Source of the DNA: a virus
DNA length: 64,000 nucleotides
Direction: 5' to 3' (one strand)
IMG/VR virus record: IMGVR_UViG_3300030104_004642
Location: 51,003 to 115,002 of that record
A program made the translations under genes and the position numbers. Under the pieces are notes generated by a model, which did no database searches, was not told where the DNA came from, and saw nothing but the letters and a program-made list of their open reading frames with translations. Shown here in pieces: positions 34,501 to 46,700 of this stretch (its first letter is position 1; every line of letters begins with the position of its first letter).

Positions 34501-37500
34501 AGAACTCAGGATTTTCCTCTGAGGCAAGACTTGCAGTATCAATATTCAATATAGAGGATTCAGTTCCGTATGTAGAAGCAACATTTGTGCCTCTAAGATA
34601 TGGATTGCTATCATAGAAGTCAGTGGGATTGTTATAAGCACCATACTTATGATTTGCCTGAGCAACTCTTGCTGTAAATGTTACATCTGACTGACCAACT
34701 GGTGTCCCTTGGATAGTTTCACCAACAATGAAAGTGCCACTGTTCATTGTGATTTGAGTTAGTTTGGGAGTACATCTCAAAGTAACAGGACTGTTATCAA
34801 AGAAAGCAAATACTGTTGTATTTGGTTTCATTCTTGTGGCAGTAAATTCAATATTTCTCTCCCTCATCTTATTAGCAATTGCTCTGCTAATAACCCTGGA
34901 TCCAAGAGAAGCAGCCTCAGTTAATACCTCATTAATGGTTTGTTGAGTACCAGTTCTATTCTGCTCAATAGTAACTGAACCTTCAATGGTTGTTGAATTG
35001 ATAGTTGATAGTTGAGCATTTCTTCCACTAAGACCTAAATCAGCAGTGGATCTACCAGTTCTAGCTGCTGCAGCAGCAAATGTTTCATTCTGAGTGGATC
35101 CAGTTAGATCAAAATTGATTCCAGTAGTTTCCCAGGAGTCCCAAAGAACAGGTGATACACCAGTTCTAAGTCCATCATCACCATCTTGGGTTTCTATATT
35201 CAGAGCCTGAGCAATACTTTCAAAATTACCCTCAATTACAACATCACCAACTCCTTCATTAACCTCTGGTTCTTTGGTGCTTACCCAAACATCAGTGGTT
35301 GGATTAAGTTTTACAGAACCCTCATAGAAATCAATCAGGAAGGGAGTTACATTCTCAACTCTTGTTCCATAAGGTTGAGTAATTTCAGCAACCTCAGAGT
35401 AGTTTAGACTGATAACATCACCAGTTCTCCTTACACCCTGTCCTGAAAGGGCAGCAAACCTGGAGTCAGTGTTAGCATCTGTTTCAGTCCCTATACCAGC
35501 AATGGTGCTATTACCAACTTGAAGATTAACTGCTGTTGAGTAGTGAGCAGGTCTAAGAACCTTGTTCTTTGGATCAATACTATTTCTAATACCAATAGAA
35601 ACATCCTGAGGTGTGAATGATGAGAAGTTGTCAATGAAAATGCCAGACTTAAATCTATTAAGACCATTGACATCAGAGACAAAAGTATTGAGAGTATTCT
35701 GCTCAAGCATATTCAATGATGTATAATATTCAAGGTTCTTGATTCTGGTATCAAGTTTTGCGATATCAGTCATCTGATATCTCTTATGCTGAATAAACTT
35801 AACCTTTGAATCTTTTACAGAGAACAGATATGGTGGACTGTAAATATTTGCAATGTTCAAAGAACCTGGAAGAACATCAGGCAGTTCTGGAATATCTGCT
35901 GGAGCACCAAGGGTAACTTGAATATCACCATCCCTGGTCAAATAAACCCTGTCTGCTCTTCCTAAGTAATAATCATACTTGAGGATAGTATTCTGATCAC
36001 TTGAAATGATGTGCTTAGAACTATGATTTCCATTATTAAAAGTTCTACCATCAAATTCAAATGGAGATGCAGCACCAGCAGTCACTGAATAATCACTTAC
36101 CCTTGGTCTAACATCAATGAGGTCAGAATTTCTAAATCCATTAACAGATTGAACATCATTACCATAATCACAATTAATGTAAGAAGCTGCTGTTGTAAAA
36201 TCTCCAGTATCATTTGGATCATAATCCAGATTTCCATAGTAAACAAGAAGTTTCTTAGATGGTGTTGCTACACCACTATGTCTAACAATTCTTGACAGAT
36301 CATATATTGTCTTTCTTTGACCATTATCAAAACTATAATTCTTTGTGATATTAGGAGAACCAACTGTTAGATCAGATACATTTGCTTGTACTCCTGATTT
36401 GGCAAAGATAATGATTTCATTGTCCCTGAAAACTTTATTGTTCAGGTAAGCAAATTTAATTTGAGTTGTGCCTGGTTTTTCAAGAATGATTGCCTTTGCC
36501 TGTGACAGATTACCAGTAATTGTATCACCAATCACAACATCAGTTGTGTTAGCATTTGGACCTGTCATATTAGAACAGGTCATCATTGGAGGTAGTGGTT
36601 GATTTACATCAACTGATTCAAATACTGCATGAACCCTGTAAACATCAGGAACATTCAGTGAGATAATTTCATCCTGCACCCTTGTTCCAAATGGGAATGA
36701 TCCATATGTAAGACCATCATTCAATGTTGTACCTGCTAAACCAACAGCATCAGTACCTGATGCTGGATCATTTGATTTGTCAACAATTATAGCCTTAACA
36801 ATATTCTTTCTCTTAATTTTAGAGGTAATTTTGTTCTGAATAACCTCACCAATCAGAATTGCTTTACCATCATTACTGTGACTCAATCCTTGAATATTGA
36901 GAGTTGTTCTATCAGAGTTAAATGTGAACTTGTCAGCAGTAAGATTTTGTGTTACACCATCATCACTCTGAAGTGAATATCTTTCTGGGTCAAATGATGC
37001 CCAGGTCTGAGTCAATACATCATCAACAGGAATAGTTCCAATATCACCATTAGTGCTGATTGTTACTTCTCTTGTAATTCTAAAACTGGATACTGAATTG
37101 AGTGTATCTACACTTCTTACATTATTATGTGGAAGGACACTAAACAGGGTATCATTTCCAGCAATGTTGCCACTGTTTGAGGTTGTTTGAAGTTTTGTAG
37201 TTACAATCCTCAGATCATTTACATCAAAGTTTGCTGTTGGGAGTTCACCATCAACCACACCAGTGATGGTTGTAACACCAGAGATAGCAAAACTAGTTGC
37301 TCCAACAGAGACAATCCTTGCCATTGATGGATCAAGTTTACCAGGTCTCTCAAAAGTGATGAGATTACCAGCTGTGACAACACCTACAAATGAATTTCCT
37401 GATAGTGCTGCTGAGGTAACTGTTGAAACACCAGCACTGTCAGCAGAGATTTTTGCATTATCAAGAGTGAAAGATTTCTGTTGTTTTATGTCAGCAGAAA

Positions 37501-39178
37501 ATGTTTTTGAGATGCCAACATTACCAAATACTGATTTTACATCACCAAGAGAATATTTTTTATGATCAACAAGTGTTCTACTAATTGTAGGATAACCATT
37601 AAATATGAGTTGCTCACCTCTTCTAAATTCACCCTGCACACTCATAAGGGTGTGACCTGCACCAGTAGTGGCAAACTTAGTAAAACCAGTTGCACCACTT
37701 TCCTGACCCTCAACTAATGTTGACTTAACAAGTGTAGCATCAATGTTTAGGGTTATTTCTTCTTTTAGTTCAATATCAAATAAGGAAAGATCCCAGGTGT
37801 TTAACGCTGAATTAGCAACATCATAGGCACCCTGTTCCAGGGCAAAATCATAAATCCTTGCTTGACCAATTTCTGCTCCATCAGCAGTGAATTTATTTTC
37901 TCCAACCCTTTGATCCCTTAGAGAAAGGGTATTAGTAGTGTTAAATCCAATAGGAGCACTACCAGTTACATTATTGACTGCTAATGTGGGTGCAAAATCA
38001 AAACTTACACCAGTATTACCAACTGATCTTGTTGTTCTTGGTTTTGGAACATCAATAAATTGGGGTGATTTAATTTCAGCTTCATAACCCCTTACATATG
38101 CTCTACCAGGAGATACTTGAACAATCATCAAGTCATCTGAGGGAACATTACCACTTTGAGTTGTCTGACCAGTTGTATAAACACCCCTATTACCCTCCAG
38201 ATTGTTTAAACTCTCTTTGAGTTTAGTCTGCATCTCAGTAATATAGTAGTGACCAGATTCTTCAAATGTTCTTTTTGCTAATTCATTACCAAGTACATTA
38301 TACTTGGTCTGATTATTGATAGCATTCTTCAGTTTACCATTGAAGACCTCAGCAATTTGCACAAATCCCTGAGTGTCAAAGTCACCAACTGGTTTCTTTG
38401 CTAATGTGGCAGTAATTTTAAGCCTATCAGCACCTGGTGCTGTAAAATTATTAAAACCACTGGCATTATCATACAGTGACCTATCATCATCTGCTGTAAC
38501 AATCTTTTCTTCAATTTGGAAACCTATTCTATAACTAGAATTGGTCAGATATTGATCAAGAATCAGAATTTGACTATCAACAGTGACAAAATTTCCTCTC
38601 AGGTAGAAAATACCTGGACTTTGGATAAATGCAGTTCCAGTAGAGGCAGAACCAGAAGTAACTGTATTGGCAAAACCCTCACCAGCAGCAATAAATGAAC
38701 TTCCAAATGCTAATGCACTTTCTGATGTAAGAATCTCATCATCAAAGAAAGTTTCACTTGAATTTCCATCACTACTTGAATCTTCATAGTTCAGATAAAG
38801 GGTATAGTTACCCAATTCAGACTCTTGATTAGTAATAAATGTTACTACTCTTGCTGAAACACCAGATGTTCTTCCTGTGATCTTTTTTCCAATAAGATCA
38901 CTGAGATAAAGATTTACAGGAACACCCAAGAACTCAGGTTGAATCTGAATGCTTTGGAATTTTGATTTGTATGATGAATTTCCAGGAATGACAACACTAC
39001 CCTCTTTAAAAAGGTTATCACCCATTGCTTCAATCTGCCCTTGTAGGATAGATTGTATATTGTTTAACTCTCTTGCCTGAATTGGGTAGGCAGGTTTGAA
39101 CAGTACCTTATTAAAATTTTTAGTTGCGTCAAAATCATCAAAATAAGGAGCAACATTGAGATTAGTTTCCTGTGGCAT
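31589..39178 (-). CDS. Giant baseplate-associated protein, DUF4815 type (2529 residues)
   Basis: The first 800 residues carry the DUF4815 signature: MPQETNLNVAPYFDDFDATK, NFNKVLFKPAYPIQARELNN, SVVIPGNSSYKSKFQSIQIQ. This domain is widespread in cyanomyovirus baseplate-region proteins, sometimes labelled gp10-like. A PPPPPPPAP hinge near residue 1690 precedes a jelly-roll-like unit (PLAQTFKIDSKKGIYATKID) of the kind used for carbohydrate binding. The end of the protein (FTMDSLPPFKSFRLKLIGTS) is another sandwich. It probably forms a baseplate wedge extension or fiber. It sits between gp8 and the small structural genes. Confidence 0.8.
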   Translation of the reverse strand: MPQETNLNVAPYFDDFDATKNFNKVLFKPAYPIQARELNNIQSILQGQIEAMGDNLFKEGSVVIPGNSSYKSKFQSIQIQPEFLGVPVNLYLSDLIGKKITGRTSGVSARVVTFITNQESELGNYTLYLNYEDSSSDGNSSETFFDDEILTSESALAFGSSFIAAGEGFANTVTSGSASTGTAFIQSPGIFYLRGNFVTVDSQILILDQYLTNSSYRIGFQIEEKIVTADDDRSLYDNASGFNNFTAPGADRLKITATLAKKPVGDFDTQGFVQIAEVFNGKLKNAINNQTKYNVLGNELAKRTFEESGHYYITEMQTKLKESLNNLEGNRGVYTTGQTTQSGNVPSDDLMIVQVSPGRAYVRGYEAEIKSPQFIDVPKPRTTRSVGNTGVSFDFAPTLAVNNVTGSAPIGFNTTNTLSLRDQRVGENKFTADGAEIGQARIYDFALEQGAYDVANSALNTWDLSLFDIELKEEITLNIDATLVKSTLVEGQESGATGFTKFATTGAGHTLMSVQGEFRRGEQLIFNGYPTISRTLVDHKKYSLGDVKSVFGNVGISKTFSADIKQQKSFTLDNAKISADSAGVSTVTSAALSGNSFVGVVTAGNLITFERPGKLDPSMARIVSVGATSFAISGVTTITGVVDGELPTANFDVNDLRIVTTKLQTTSNSGNIAGNDTLFSVLPHNNVRSVDTLNSVSSFRITREVTISTNGDIGTIPVDDVLTQTWASFDPERYSLQSDDGVTQNLTADKFTFNSDRTTLNIQGLSHSNDGKAILIGEVIQNKITSKIKRKNIVKAIIVDKSNDPASGTDAVGLAGTTLNDGLTYGSFPFGTRVQDEIISLNVPDVYRVHAVFESVDVNQPLPPMMTCSNMTGPNANTTDVVIGDTITGNLSQAKAIILEKPGTTQIKFAYLNNKVFRDNEIIIFAKSGVQANVSDLTVGSPNITKNYSFDNGQRKTIYDLSRIVRHSGVATPSKKLLVYYGNLDYDPNDTGDFTTAASYINCDYGNDVQSVNGFRNSDLIDVRPRVSDYSVTAGAASPFEFDGRTFNNGNHSSKHIISSDQNTILKYDYYLGRADRVYLTRDGDIQVTLGAPADIPELPDVLPGSLNIANIYSPPYLFSVKDSKVKFIQHKRYQMTDIAKLDTRIKNLEYYTSLNMLEQNTLNTFVSDVNGLNRFKSGIFIDNFSSFTPQDVSIGIRNSIDPKNKVLRPAHYSTAVNLQVGNSTIAGIGTETDANTDSRFAALSGQGVRRTGDVISLNYSEVAEITQPYGTRVENVTPFLIDFYEGSVKLNPTTDVWVSTKEPEVNEGVGDVVIEGNFESIAQALNIETQDGDDGLRTGVSPVLWDSWETTGINFDLTGSTQNETFAAAAARTGRSTADLGLSGRNAQLSTINSTTIEGSVTIEQNRTGTQQTINEVLTEAASLGSRVISRAIANKMRERNIEFTATRMKPNTTVFAFFDNSPVTLRCTPKLTQITMNSGTFIVGETIQGTPVGQSDVTFTARVAQANHKYGAYNNPTDFYDSNPYLRGTNVASTYGTESSILNIDTASLASEENPEFSGNIETGMILRGQSSGAEASVQGINLQTDRVGTLIGSFNVPGPEEEDFAEFNTGRNVFKLSSSSVNNLIQGTTTTSAQEIFFSQGDIDTTEEVTLSLRNARVTTSDVDAEQQELDSDVNFDIINSRTLRPTPPPPPPPAPVWRGDPLAQTFKIDSKKGIYATKIDLFFQTKDTQLPVSIEIRETTLGTPNQKILAFSEVTLDPDDVNVSDDGTAVTTFRFESPVYLSSGRDYALVVMADTTTYNLWISRLGEADVTTLATEQGRVLVTEQPLLGSLFKSQNATVWTPSQYEDMKFVLHRADFVGSGNVQFYNPNLDKKNEQIRSGGVQALSRTASVGIGTTVNQISVSYPLVPGNRVTQQNTGATGILEQFTGIATGDLTITNPGIGFTPQSGELTFTGVALTALTGRGSDVTADLHIKDGIAIGATINAGGTNVVLGDVFAPLAFGTEELGDGMKLTVGIITANNRLIVSNVQGEFSTNANDFLEYDSTGGTRVALNAGVGGAVIPTDTTILEDGLHLKIYQRNHGMYSNTNRVKLSGLKSVEEPTLLLTDYPKSSTGAISIANTAGFDTFENVGVSNTNPGYVQIGTEIISYDGVTPGSGTSGSLTGIARAVEGNAATYGTNEVVRKYEFSNVSLRRINTVHDLSLVTKADPIGIDHYHIKLDMSDNGNGTNRTSIGGTFIPVENFVLDGASARGAKGTYNIPYSLIVPSVTSTSPEGSFVLASARTVSETSVSGREVSYVDQGFEDVQFNKKNYFTTQRMVASEVNQQNYLTTLPGGKSFTLNLDMLTYDKRISPMIDLNHSSVIFVSNRVDGPITNFATDPRVVGIPNDPNSMIYVTKNITLENPATSLKVFIDGYISTSSDVRMFYALDQDVSAAETKFIPFPGINNIDQFGRVINPAASNGTPDLPKEKNDNLTQTPAINDFTEYKFTMDSLPPFKSFRLKLIGTSTNQAIVPQFRNLRAIALA

Positions 39179-39184
39179 GATTTC

Positions 39185-40741
39185 TTAGAATTGCAAAATG
39201 ATTTTGACGTCTTCTTTCTGGGTTGTAGACCTTGTTACTGGTGGTCTATTGTCAACATATATGATATTGCCAGAATATTTTTTGGACTCAGGATTCGCAA
39301 CTCCCATTGTAAATTCCTGACCCAGATTATATGTCTTACTATTTATTACAGTGCTTATACCTGTAAATGAAGTGCTGATCTGTAAAGTGGCAGACCCACC
39401 AATAATGTCTACACCTCCTCCTGTGTTAGTCTTAGCATCTCCATCAAATAGTATGTTATTGAAACCATATTCTGGACTTACATTTTGTGTTCCATCAGAG
39501 TTAAAACCTACATTCGTCCTATCCTGCCAATATTTCAATACTCCTGTTGTCTGGTCATATGAAACAACTCTACCAACAGCAGTTGACCCAACTCCAATTG
39601 TTTGAGTGATTTCAGAGTCAGGACTATACACAACAGAACTATAACCTGTTCCTGTCAACCTAAGGGCATAAGTTGCTGCTGCCTTGTCTGATGATAAAAG
39701 ACTGGTTGAACCAAACTGTTGTGGATTCTCCACAAGTCCAACCCTGGCAAATTGATTACCAGTGATAAAATCTGGATTATCAATATCATTATCATATCTT
39801 GCATAAGTAAGAACATTAAATGCTCCTAACTCAGTGTAAATATCATGACCATGACCACCTGGTGGGGGAATAATCACATTAAAAACTGGTGCTGTTGTAC
39901 CAGTCAAACCTTTCTCTGAAAGATCAATTGTTCCAAAAGTATAACCTGAACCACCTTGAGTAACCACAACTGATTGAACCTTACTGTCAGCATTAATGAC
40001 AACAGTTGCTTTACCATCAGATCCATCACCTTTAATTGACACATTAGTGTAGGTATTGGCATTACCCAATCCAGCACCTCTGTTTCTGATTGTGATAACT
40101 TTGAGTTGTCCACTGGAAGCAGCATTAGCTTTTACAGTGCTTGTATCAGTTGTATTGCCCCAATCATTTGGGACTGGGATGTAATTAGTTGAATCAAATT
40201 TTATGGCATCACTTGGTTTGATAGTATAGAGATACTTCCAAATATATCCATCACCACTGGAACCTGCTGCTCTGGGTTCTAAATCAGTAAATGTTGGTTC
40301 ATCAAGTGAGGGACTTCCTTTAAAATTGTTTTCTGGAAGGGCATTATTATAAAGACAAATATAAACTCTAAAATCACTATTCATTACAAAGAAATTTGCT
40401 GAATAGATGTTAAATGAACCAGATGGTTGTGAGGGGTTTGCCCTTGTAATATCATTTCTCCACATATCATAGATGTTGCCAGAAGACCAAGTATTCTTGG
40501 TAACAACCTGTGCCACATCACCAGAATTTACCTTTTTCAAGGCAATCATTGTGTCCCAATAATCATTGGTTTGATCTAAACTATCTTTGGGGGATGGGGG
40601 AGAAGCCTCCCAAGTAGATGAATAATCAGTCGCATTGGGAAGACCAATGAATGTATAATAAGAATTTGAGGAGGATTGAACTCCTGCCACAAAGTTCTTA
40701 GCATTCAAAATACGAAGCTGATCAGTTATAATCGCAGCCAT
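39185..40741 (-). CDS. gp8: gp8 baseplate wedge protein
   Basis: A 518-residue protein (T4 gp8 is 334). The start MAAIITDQLRILNAKNFVAG, YYTFIGLPNATDYSSTW, FRVYICLYNNALPENNF and DGYIWKYLYTIKPSDAIKFD are the gp8 core. The second half has an insertion with one GSGY-type unit (VVVTQGGSGYTFG) and a closing beta domain. gp8 is a dimer in each wedge and joins gp7 to gp10 in T4. A late promoter precedes it. Confidence 0.94.
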   Translation of the reverse strand: MAAIITDQLRILNAKNFVAGVQSSSNSYYTFIGLPNATDYSSTWEASPPSPKDSLDQTNDYWDTMIALKKVNSGDVAQVVTKNTWSSGNIYDMWRNDITRANPSQPSGSFNIYSANFFVMNSDFRVYICLYNNALPENNFKGSPSLDEPTFTDLEPRAAGSSGDGYIWKYLYTIKPSDAIKFDSTNYIPVPNDWGNTTDTSTVKANAASSGQLKVITIRNRGAGLGNANTYTNVSIKGDGSDGKATVVINADSKVQSVVVTQGGSGYTFGTIDLSEKGLTGTTAPVFNVIIPPPGGHGHDIYTELGAFNVLTYARYDNDIDNPDFITGNQFARVGLVENPQQFGSTSLLSSDKAAATYALRLTGTGYSSVVYSPDSEITQTIGVGSTAVGRVVSYDQTTGVLKYWQDRTNVGFNSDGTQNVSPEYGFNNILFDGDAKTNTGGGVDIIGGSATLQISTSFTGISTVINSKTYNLGQEFTMGVANPESKKYSGNIIYVDNRPPVTRSTTQKEDVKIILQF

Positions 40742-40761
40742 TTTATTAGGACTTTTTTGTT

Positions 40762-40770
40762 TATTTATAG
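40762..40770 (-). promoter_or_regulatory. Late promoter (CTATAAATA) before gp8
   Basis: The minus strand reads CTATAAATA in the short gap between the gp7-type gene and gp8, 21 bases before the gp8 ATG. Confidence 0.75.
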
Positions 40771-40774
40771 GGGA

Positions 40775-43700
40775 TTAGATATAGTTTTTAAATTTCAGTG
40801 ATTCAGTTCTATTGACAAGAGCAGATGTGGATATACCACTTACACCATCCTGACCATAGAAGTCAAAAGTTTGTGGATTCACTCTTTCAGCAAATTCAAT
40901 CTTACCCCAACTAAAACTTCCTTCATCAAAACTTGTAGTGTGAGCAATACCTGGACCAAATGTGTCAACATTACAAACAATTCTTCTAACTGATGTCACA
41001 ACACCAACATTGGTTTCATGAACAACTTCAACTCTCTCTGTTGTTGCTGTGGCAACCTGATAAACACAATCTAAGAATGTTGTAGCAACAGAAACAGGTG
41101 AAGCAAATGTACTACCTATTGATACATGAGTATTTTGAATTACAACATAGTCACCAGCAGACAGGGTGCTTACTGTGATAGCAGTTCCTACAAGAGAGGC
41201 ATCTCTCATAATGGAATTGATTGGAATATAGGTGTCAAAGAACAATTGTGGGTTGGAACTACTACCAGTGCTACCAAGACCAACTATGACTCCACTATCA
41301 CCAGTGTAGGAATTGACATTAATTGTTTCATGAGTTAATTTTGGTTCCTCAATCAATACAAGTGGAGCAGCAGAATAACCTGCACCACCATCAGTTACAG
41401 TCAGTGAGGTAACAGATCCATTAGTAATTGTTGCTATACCAGTTGCTCTTGTGGTGGTTCCAGCAATTGAAACCTCAGGAGCAGCAGCATATCCTTGACC
41501 AGCATTTGTAATAGTAAGGGCAGTGATAGTTCCTGCTGTGCTTACTGTGGCAGTTGCTGTAGCACCTTCAACTGTATTTTGTGAAGTAAGAGTAATATTG
41601 TCTTGGAATGCCCTATCATTTGTTTCATTATTGCCATCAAACAAGGGTCTTACAGAATCAACATAAGCAACTGTTGAACCAATGCCTACTGATGATGTAA
41701 GGAATGAGGTTGGGAAGATATTAGGTTCATACTTGACCCTATCCTTACCAACAAATTTACCATTAATTTTTCTATCAATGGTCTGCTTACACCATTTCAC
41801 TGGTCTGTTGATGGTCTTATCAATTGCTAAACCAGGACCATCATAGAAGTTGGTTTTAGATGCATCAACTGTTGTGATACCAGTGATTACTCTCTCATTC
41901 TGATTAAGATTGGGTGTTTGATCATTTTCAACATCAGCAGATAGTTCAACAGAGTCACCAATCTTAATAGTTTCAAGAACATCTCTGAAAACAACATCAG
42001 TTGCACCAGCACCCTTGTAAAATAGGATTCTTGATGTATCACCCTCTGGAATACCTGATCCTGGACCCTTAGGTGCTTCATTGAATGTGATCAGACTTCC
42101 ACCCTCAAATGTGTAGGATACACCAGGTACTTGAAGAATATCATTGATAAACACCAAGATTGTTTGATTAACTTCAATATTTGAATCTCTTGCTGCCACA
42201 ATTGAAACTGGTTCACCTTGTAATGTGAGTGGGAATACTCTATTGATTCCATTAAAATTATCATCAATTCTGTCAAGAACTTGGAACTCACCTGGTGAGA
42301 AAGCATTAAATGAATCACTGTAAATATCTTGAATAGTGATTTGGAATTCATTAAATGAAATTGAGGAATCAAGAGGAATACCTGTAGTGCCACCAGTGGG
42401 AACAGTCAGTATTTCATTTTTTCCAAATCCAAAACCAAAGTTATTAATTTCAAATTCAATTACATTTGAACCCTGACCAACCTTTATATCAACAGTAGCA
42501 CTTTGACCAACACCTGTTGTGGAACTTGATGAGTATTCAAGAGGGATACCTTTATAACTCAGTGGTTGATCAATAACAACAATTGGAGGATTAGTAGTTG
42601 TATATCCAGATCCAGGATTTGTTATGTTAATGCTTGTAATATTACCATTAGTCACAACTGCCTCACCAACATGGGTGAGAACAGGAATAACACCATCATA
42701 TGTCTGTACACCCACATTGTAAGCAGTAACAACACCAGTCCTATAACCAGAACCACTGTTTCCAATACTGACTGATTGAATAGATCCAGTGAGTGAGACA
42801 ACAGCAGTACCACCAGCACCAACAAGGGGTTGATATCCAGATCCTTCTGAGGAACCAACTGAAACAATCATTCCACCAATAGGAAGATTGCCAAGGTTTT
42901 GATCATAACCAGTAGCAGTGCCAATATTACTTCCAGTAAATTGAGCAGTTGTTACACCAGCACTTTCAAAGTTCTGGTATTCTCCTTCCTCAAGAACCTG
43001 AACACCCTGTGGTGATTGGAATATATTATTGACAAGAACAATTGTATTTGATGTAATACCAGTTACATCTGCCCCATTGTTCTTCAGAATAAATTCACTT
43101 GTAATACCTGTGAACTGTTCAGATACATCATCAAAGACAAAGTTATCATTATATGTCTCAACAGTTCCACCTGTTGCACCTCTCTTGGTGAATACTCTTC
43201 CACTAAATGTAGATTTGGTAGAAATGTCAGTATAATCCCTTTCATCAGGTGCTGCTGTGGTTGTTGAAAGTGGAACATTTCCAAATGGAGCACTTACAAA
43301 ATTAATTGTATTACCACTGATGTTGAAATTACCAACAAACTTCTCAATAGTTGCTCCCCCTGAGTGAGGGGCAATTGTAGAACCAAGGATGGGTCTCTCA
43401 ACAAAAATAGTTGTACCAGTTCCAGTAGAGCTGGTAACCCTCATAAATTCATCATCTATCTTAATGATGTCATTTGCTGAAATTGTAGTAATTCCACTTG
43501 TTTTGAAGTCAGTGTCAAATACAATACCATTAGTGAGAGATGCAGTAATTCCAGTTCTTGTAAGAGGTGCCTGAATCATGTTATCAACAGAAACAAGCAT
43601 TTTAGTATTCTGTTTAGTGGCAGTAATGAAATGTGAATTTCCAACACCTACACCAGAGAACACAATTCTATTAGGATTAACCTGTAAAGCATCAGCAGCA

Positions 43701-46700
43701 GAGGTGCAGAATCCAATTTTAAAATCATTGACCTTACTTACAAAAAGATCTGTGGGCAACAGGGTTGTTGAACCAACACTTCCACCAAAATCTGTTGAAA
43801 CAATCTCTATTCTTTGATCAGTGCCAGTAACTGTGTACTTGACTGCCTCACCACTCTGGAAGAAGTGATTGGAAGATATAATTACATTATCATCAGTATT
43901 AACACCAGTAACACCATTAAACTGTCTTGTAAAGATTGGATCACCTTTGTGCAACAGATTGAAATTTGTTCTTATATCAGATTTTGTACCAAAATAGTTA
44001 CCAACTTGTGTCTTAAAGAGACCATCATTGTAATCAATTTGTGACAAGGTATTAGATGGCTGAATTTCTCTTAGATCAACAAAGAAGTTCTTAACTTCAA
44101 CAGCAATACCTGGATTAGGTGTATAAACAACATTTACAAAGTTACCAGATGTTGTAACACCAACAGTTCCAAGACCAGCATTTGTAGCAACATTGGCAAA
44201 TTCAACATATTGTTGAGTTGGTATGGTAAGTGCATTCAATACACCAAGTTCAAATATTTCATGATGATTGTTTGATGTATCCTCAACAGTTATTACCTGA
44301 TAAGAAGCAGCATACTTCTCATCAACAGATGCTGTGTCATAACTGCTTATAATATGAGCAGTTGGTGATCCAGAGGAGGCAATTGATGTATATCCACTAC
44401 CAACCCTGGCAGTGGTCATTGAGGTAAATCCAGTGAATGAAGTACCCCTAACAGCAGAGACAACCTGACTATATGATGTTGCTGCAATCCCTGCACTTGG
44501 ATGGAATTTGAGAACTACATTGACACCACTTATCTCAGCACTGTAGGTTCCAATACCACCAAGATACAATGAAGAGTTAGTTTCATCAATATTGTTATAT
44601 TCAACAATTGAACAATCAGTATCATTATGAATGATATTCAGTTCAGCAAAATGATGATCATCACCATGGGTAAGAAGGTTTAGAACCTTCATTGATCTAT
44701 AACTGGTTCCCACAGAAACAATGTTAGTGATAGTGCCAGTTGGTACATTGACCTCCTGGGTTTCAAATTCAATGATATCACCAAATGATGATGTACCAGC
44801 ACCTACCAACTCAGGACCAATGGCAAAGGCAAAGGATGAAACAAAGTAATTATTAACTGTAAATTTGACTGGATGGAACTCAAAATCAAATTCACCTGTA
44901 CCTGCTGTAATATCAAAGAATCCCAGATCTGGATGTGTGTGTAACTTGGCATAACTGGTCATGTATGCCAATTCATCATCAACAACAGCAGTTGATACCT
45001 GGAATTGTCTTTCATCAGTAAATGTTGTATCCTGAACAAGGAAAAGACTCTTTACAAATTTAACTGTTGGATCAAATGTTGATACGTTTGCAAAAGCCTC
45101 AGATCTCTCATTACTATTGAATTCAACACTTACATCATCAACACTCAGAACCCTATTTCCCTGTGACTCAAAGTAATCTGTTAGGATTATGTTATCAAAG
45201 AAAACATTATCTGATGCTCTGTTGCCATTTACAGTGAAAATATTCTCCCTTGCTTTATCAACATCATTCCAACAATGAATATTACCCTCACCAATACAAT
45301 CTACAATAAATGACATTTCAGTATCATTTACTGCTGGTGTGAGTTTAGTATTTGAAGTGCTTTCTACTTGCAAATCAGAGAACTTCTTAAATCCTGCTGT
45401 GTGATTTAAAGCACCAACAGTATTATCCCAAGTGGTTAGAGAAATGGGTGATTTCAGTGAATAAGAGAATCTCTGGTAGTAATCATTATCAGGTAACCTT
45501 TGAAGTGAATCATTAAGCATACCAGTTTCTCTCTGCCAACCATAATTAATGGTTGTTCCAGCACCAGTTGTAATATCACCCTTGAAGTCCCATCTTCTTA
45601 CCACCTGTCCTCTTGTTCTTGAGGCATCACCTACAATGATTGTACCAATGGGCATGTCAAACTGTGACTTGACCTTCAAAATGCCAGTATCCTTGTTATA
45701 ACTATCCACCCTTCCTGTTTTACCATCCCAAGTAACAATCTCATCATCAAGGAAATCGTTAGAAGCAAGTGTGGTTTCAAATATTGGAAGATAATTACCA
45801 GGAACAACTGATGCAGAATTAAGTGAAATAACATTACCAGGTATTTCAGTAGAAGTCAGATAATCCTTCAAGGTGTATTCAACATAGGCACCAGATCCAC
45901 CAGGATTTGTATTTACACCAACAACATCAAACAGGTTATTACTGTATTGACTTGAATTGTAACCCCTTCCAGTTGTGCCAACACCAATATTAACATTCTC
46001 AACATAAACAGTTCCACCAATTGCAAATGGATACTCATCATCACTGTTGAATTGATTTGTAAGATTCAACCTTACAGTCTTACCAGTCACATTGATTGAT
46101 CCAATCTCAAAACCATTTGAATTATTAACTGCAATAATTCTTGGAGTGACAGGATACATCCCTCTGGTATTAGTGGTAATAGTTACCTCTGGATCACCCA
46201 ACTCATAGGAGATGACACAATCAACAATCTCATCAGTAAAACCATCCCTCACAATAAGTTGTGGTGCAACCAAATAATCAATACCAGATGATGAAATTCC
46301 AATCCTATCAAAAGAGGCAAGGGGATTTATCTCAACAATCTCAGGAAGATTTGCAGTTGGTTTCAGGGTTTTATCAGTTGGATAATTCCATCCAATATTG
46401 TTAGATGCAAATTTCTGATTTCTAATTTGACCAATTGATTCTGATTCTGCATAAATGATTGCCCCTGTTCCTAATACAGTCTTAATTGAAGAGACACCAG
46501 GAATTTTTGTATATCCATAGTTGTTGTCAACAAGGTTTACATGCTCAATAGGACCCTGTGCATTTACTGATGTTGTTGTATAATCAGCATCAGCAGTAGT
46601 TCTATCATATGAAACAATAGCAGATGAATTATCAAGATCAAATACAAATGTTGTAGATCCAATTCCCACCAAACTATAAGCACCATCAAGAACAGACAAT

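Noticed and set aside
39341-39350. AATAAATA motif inside gp8 (also one near 23726 in the fiber gene)
   Set aside because: Both lie in the middle of certain genes, far from any start, and are expected by chance in AT-rich sequence.
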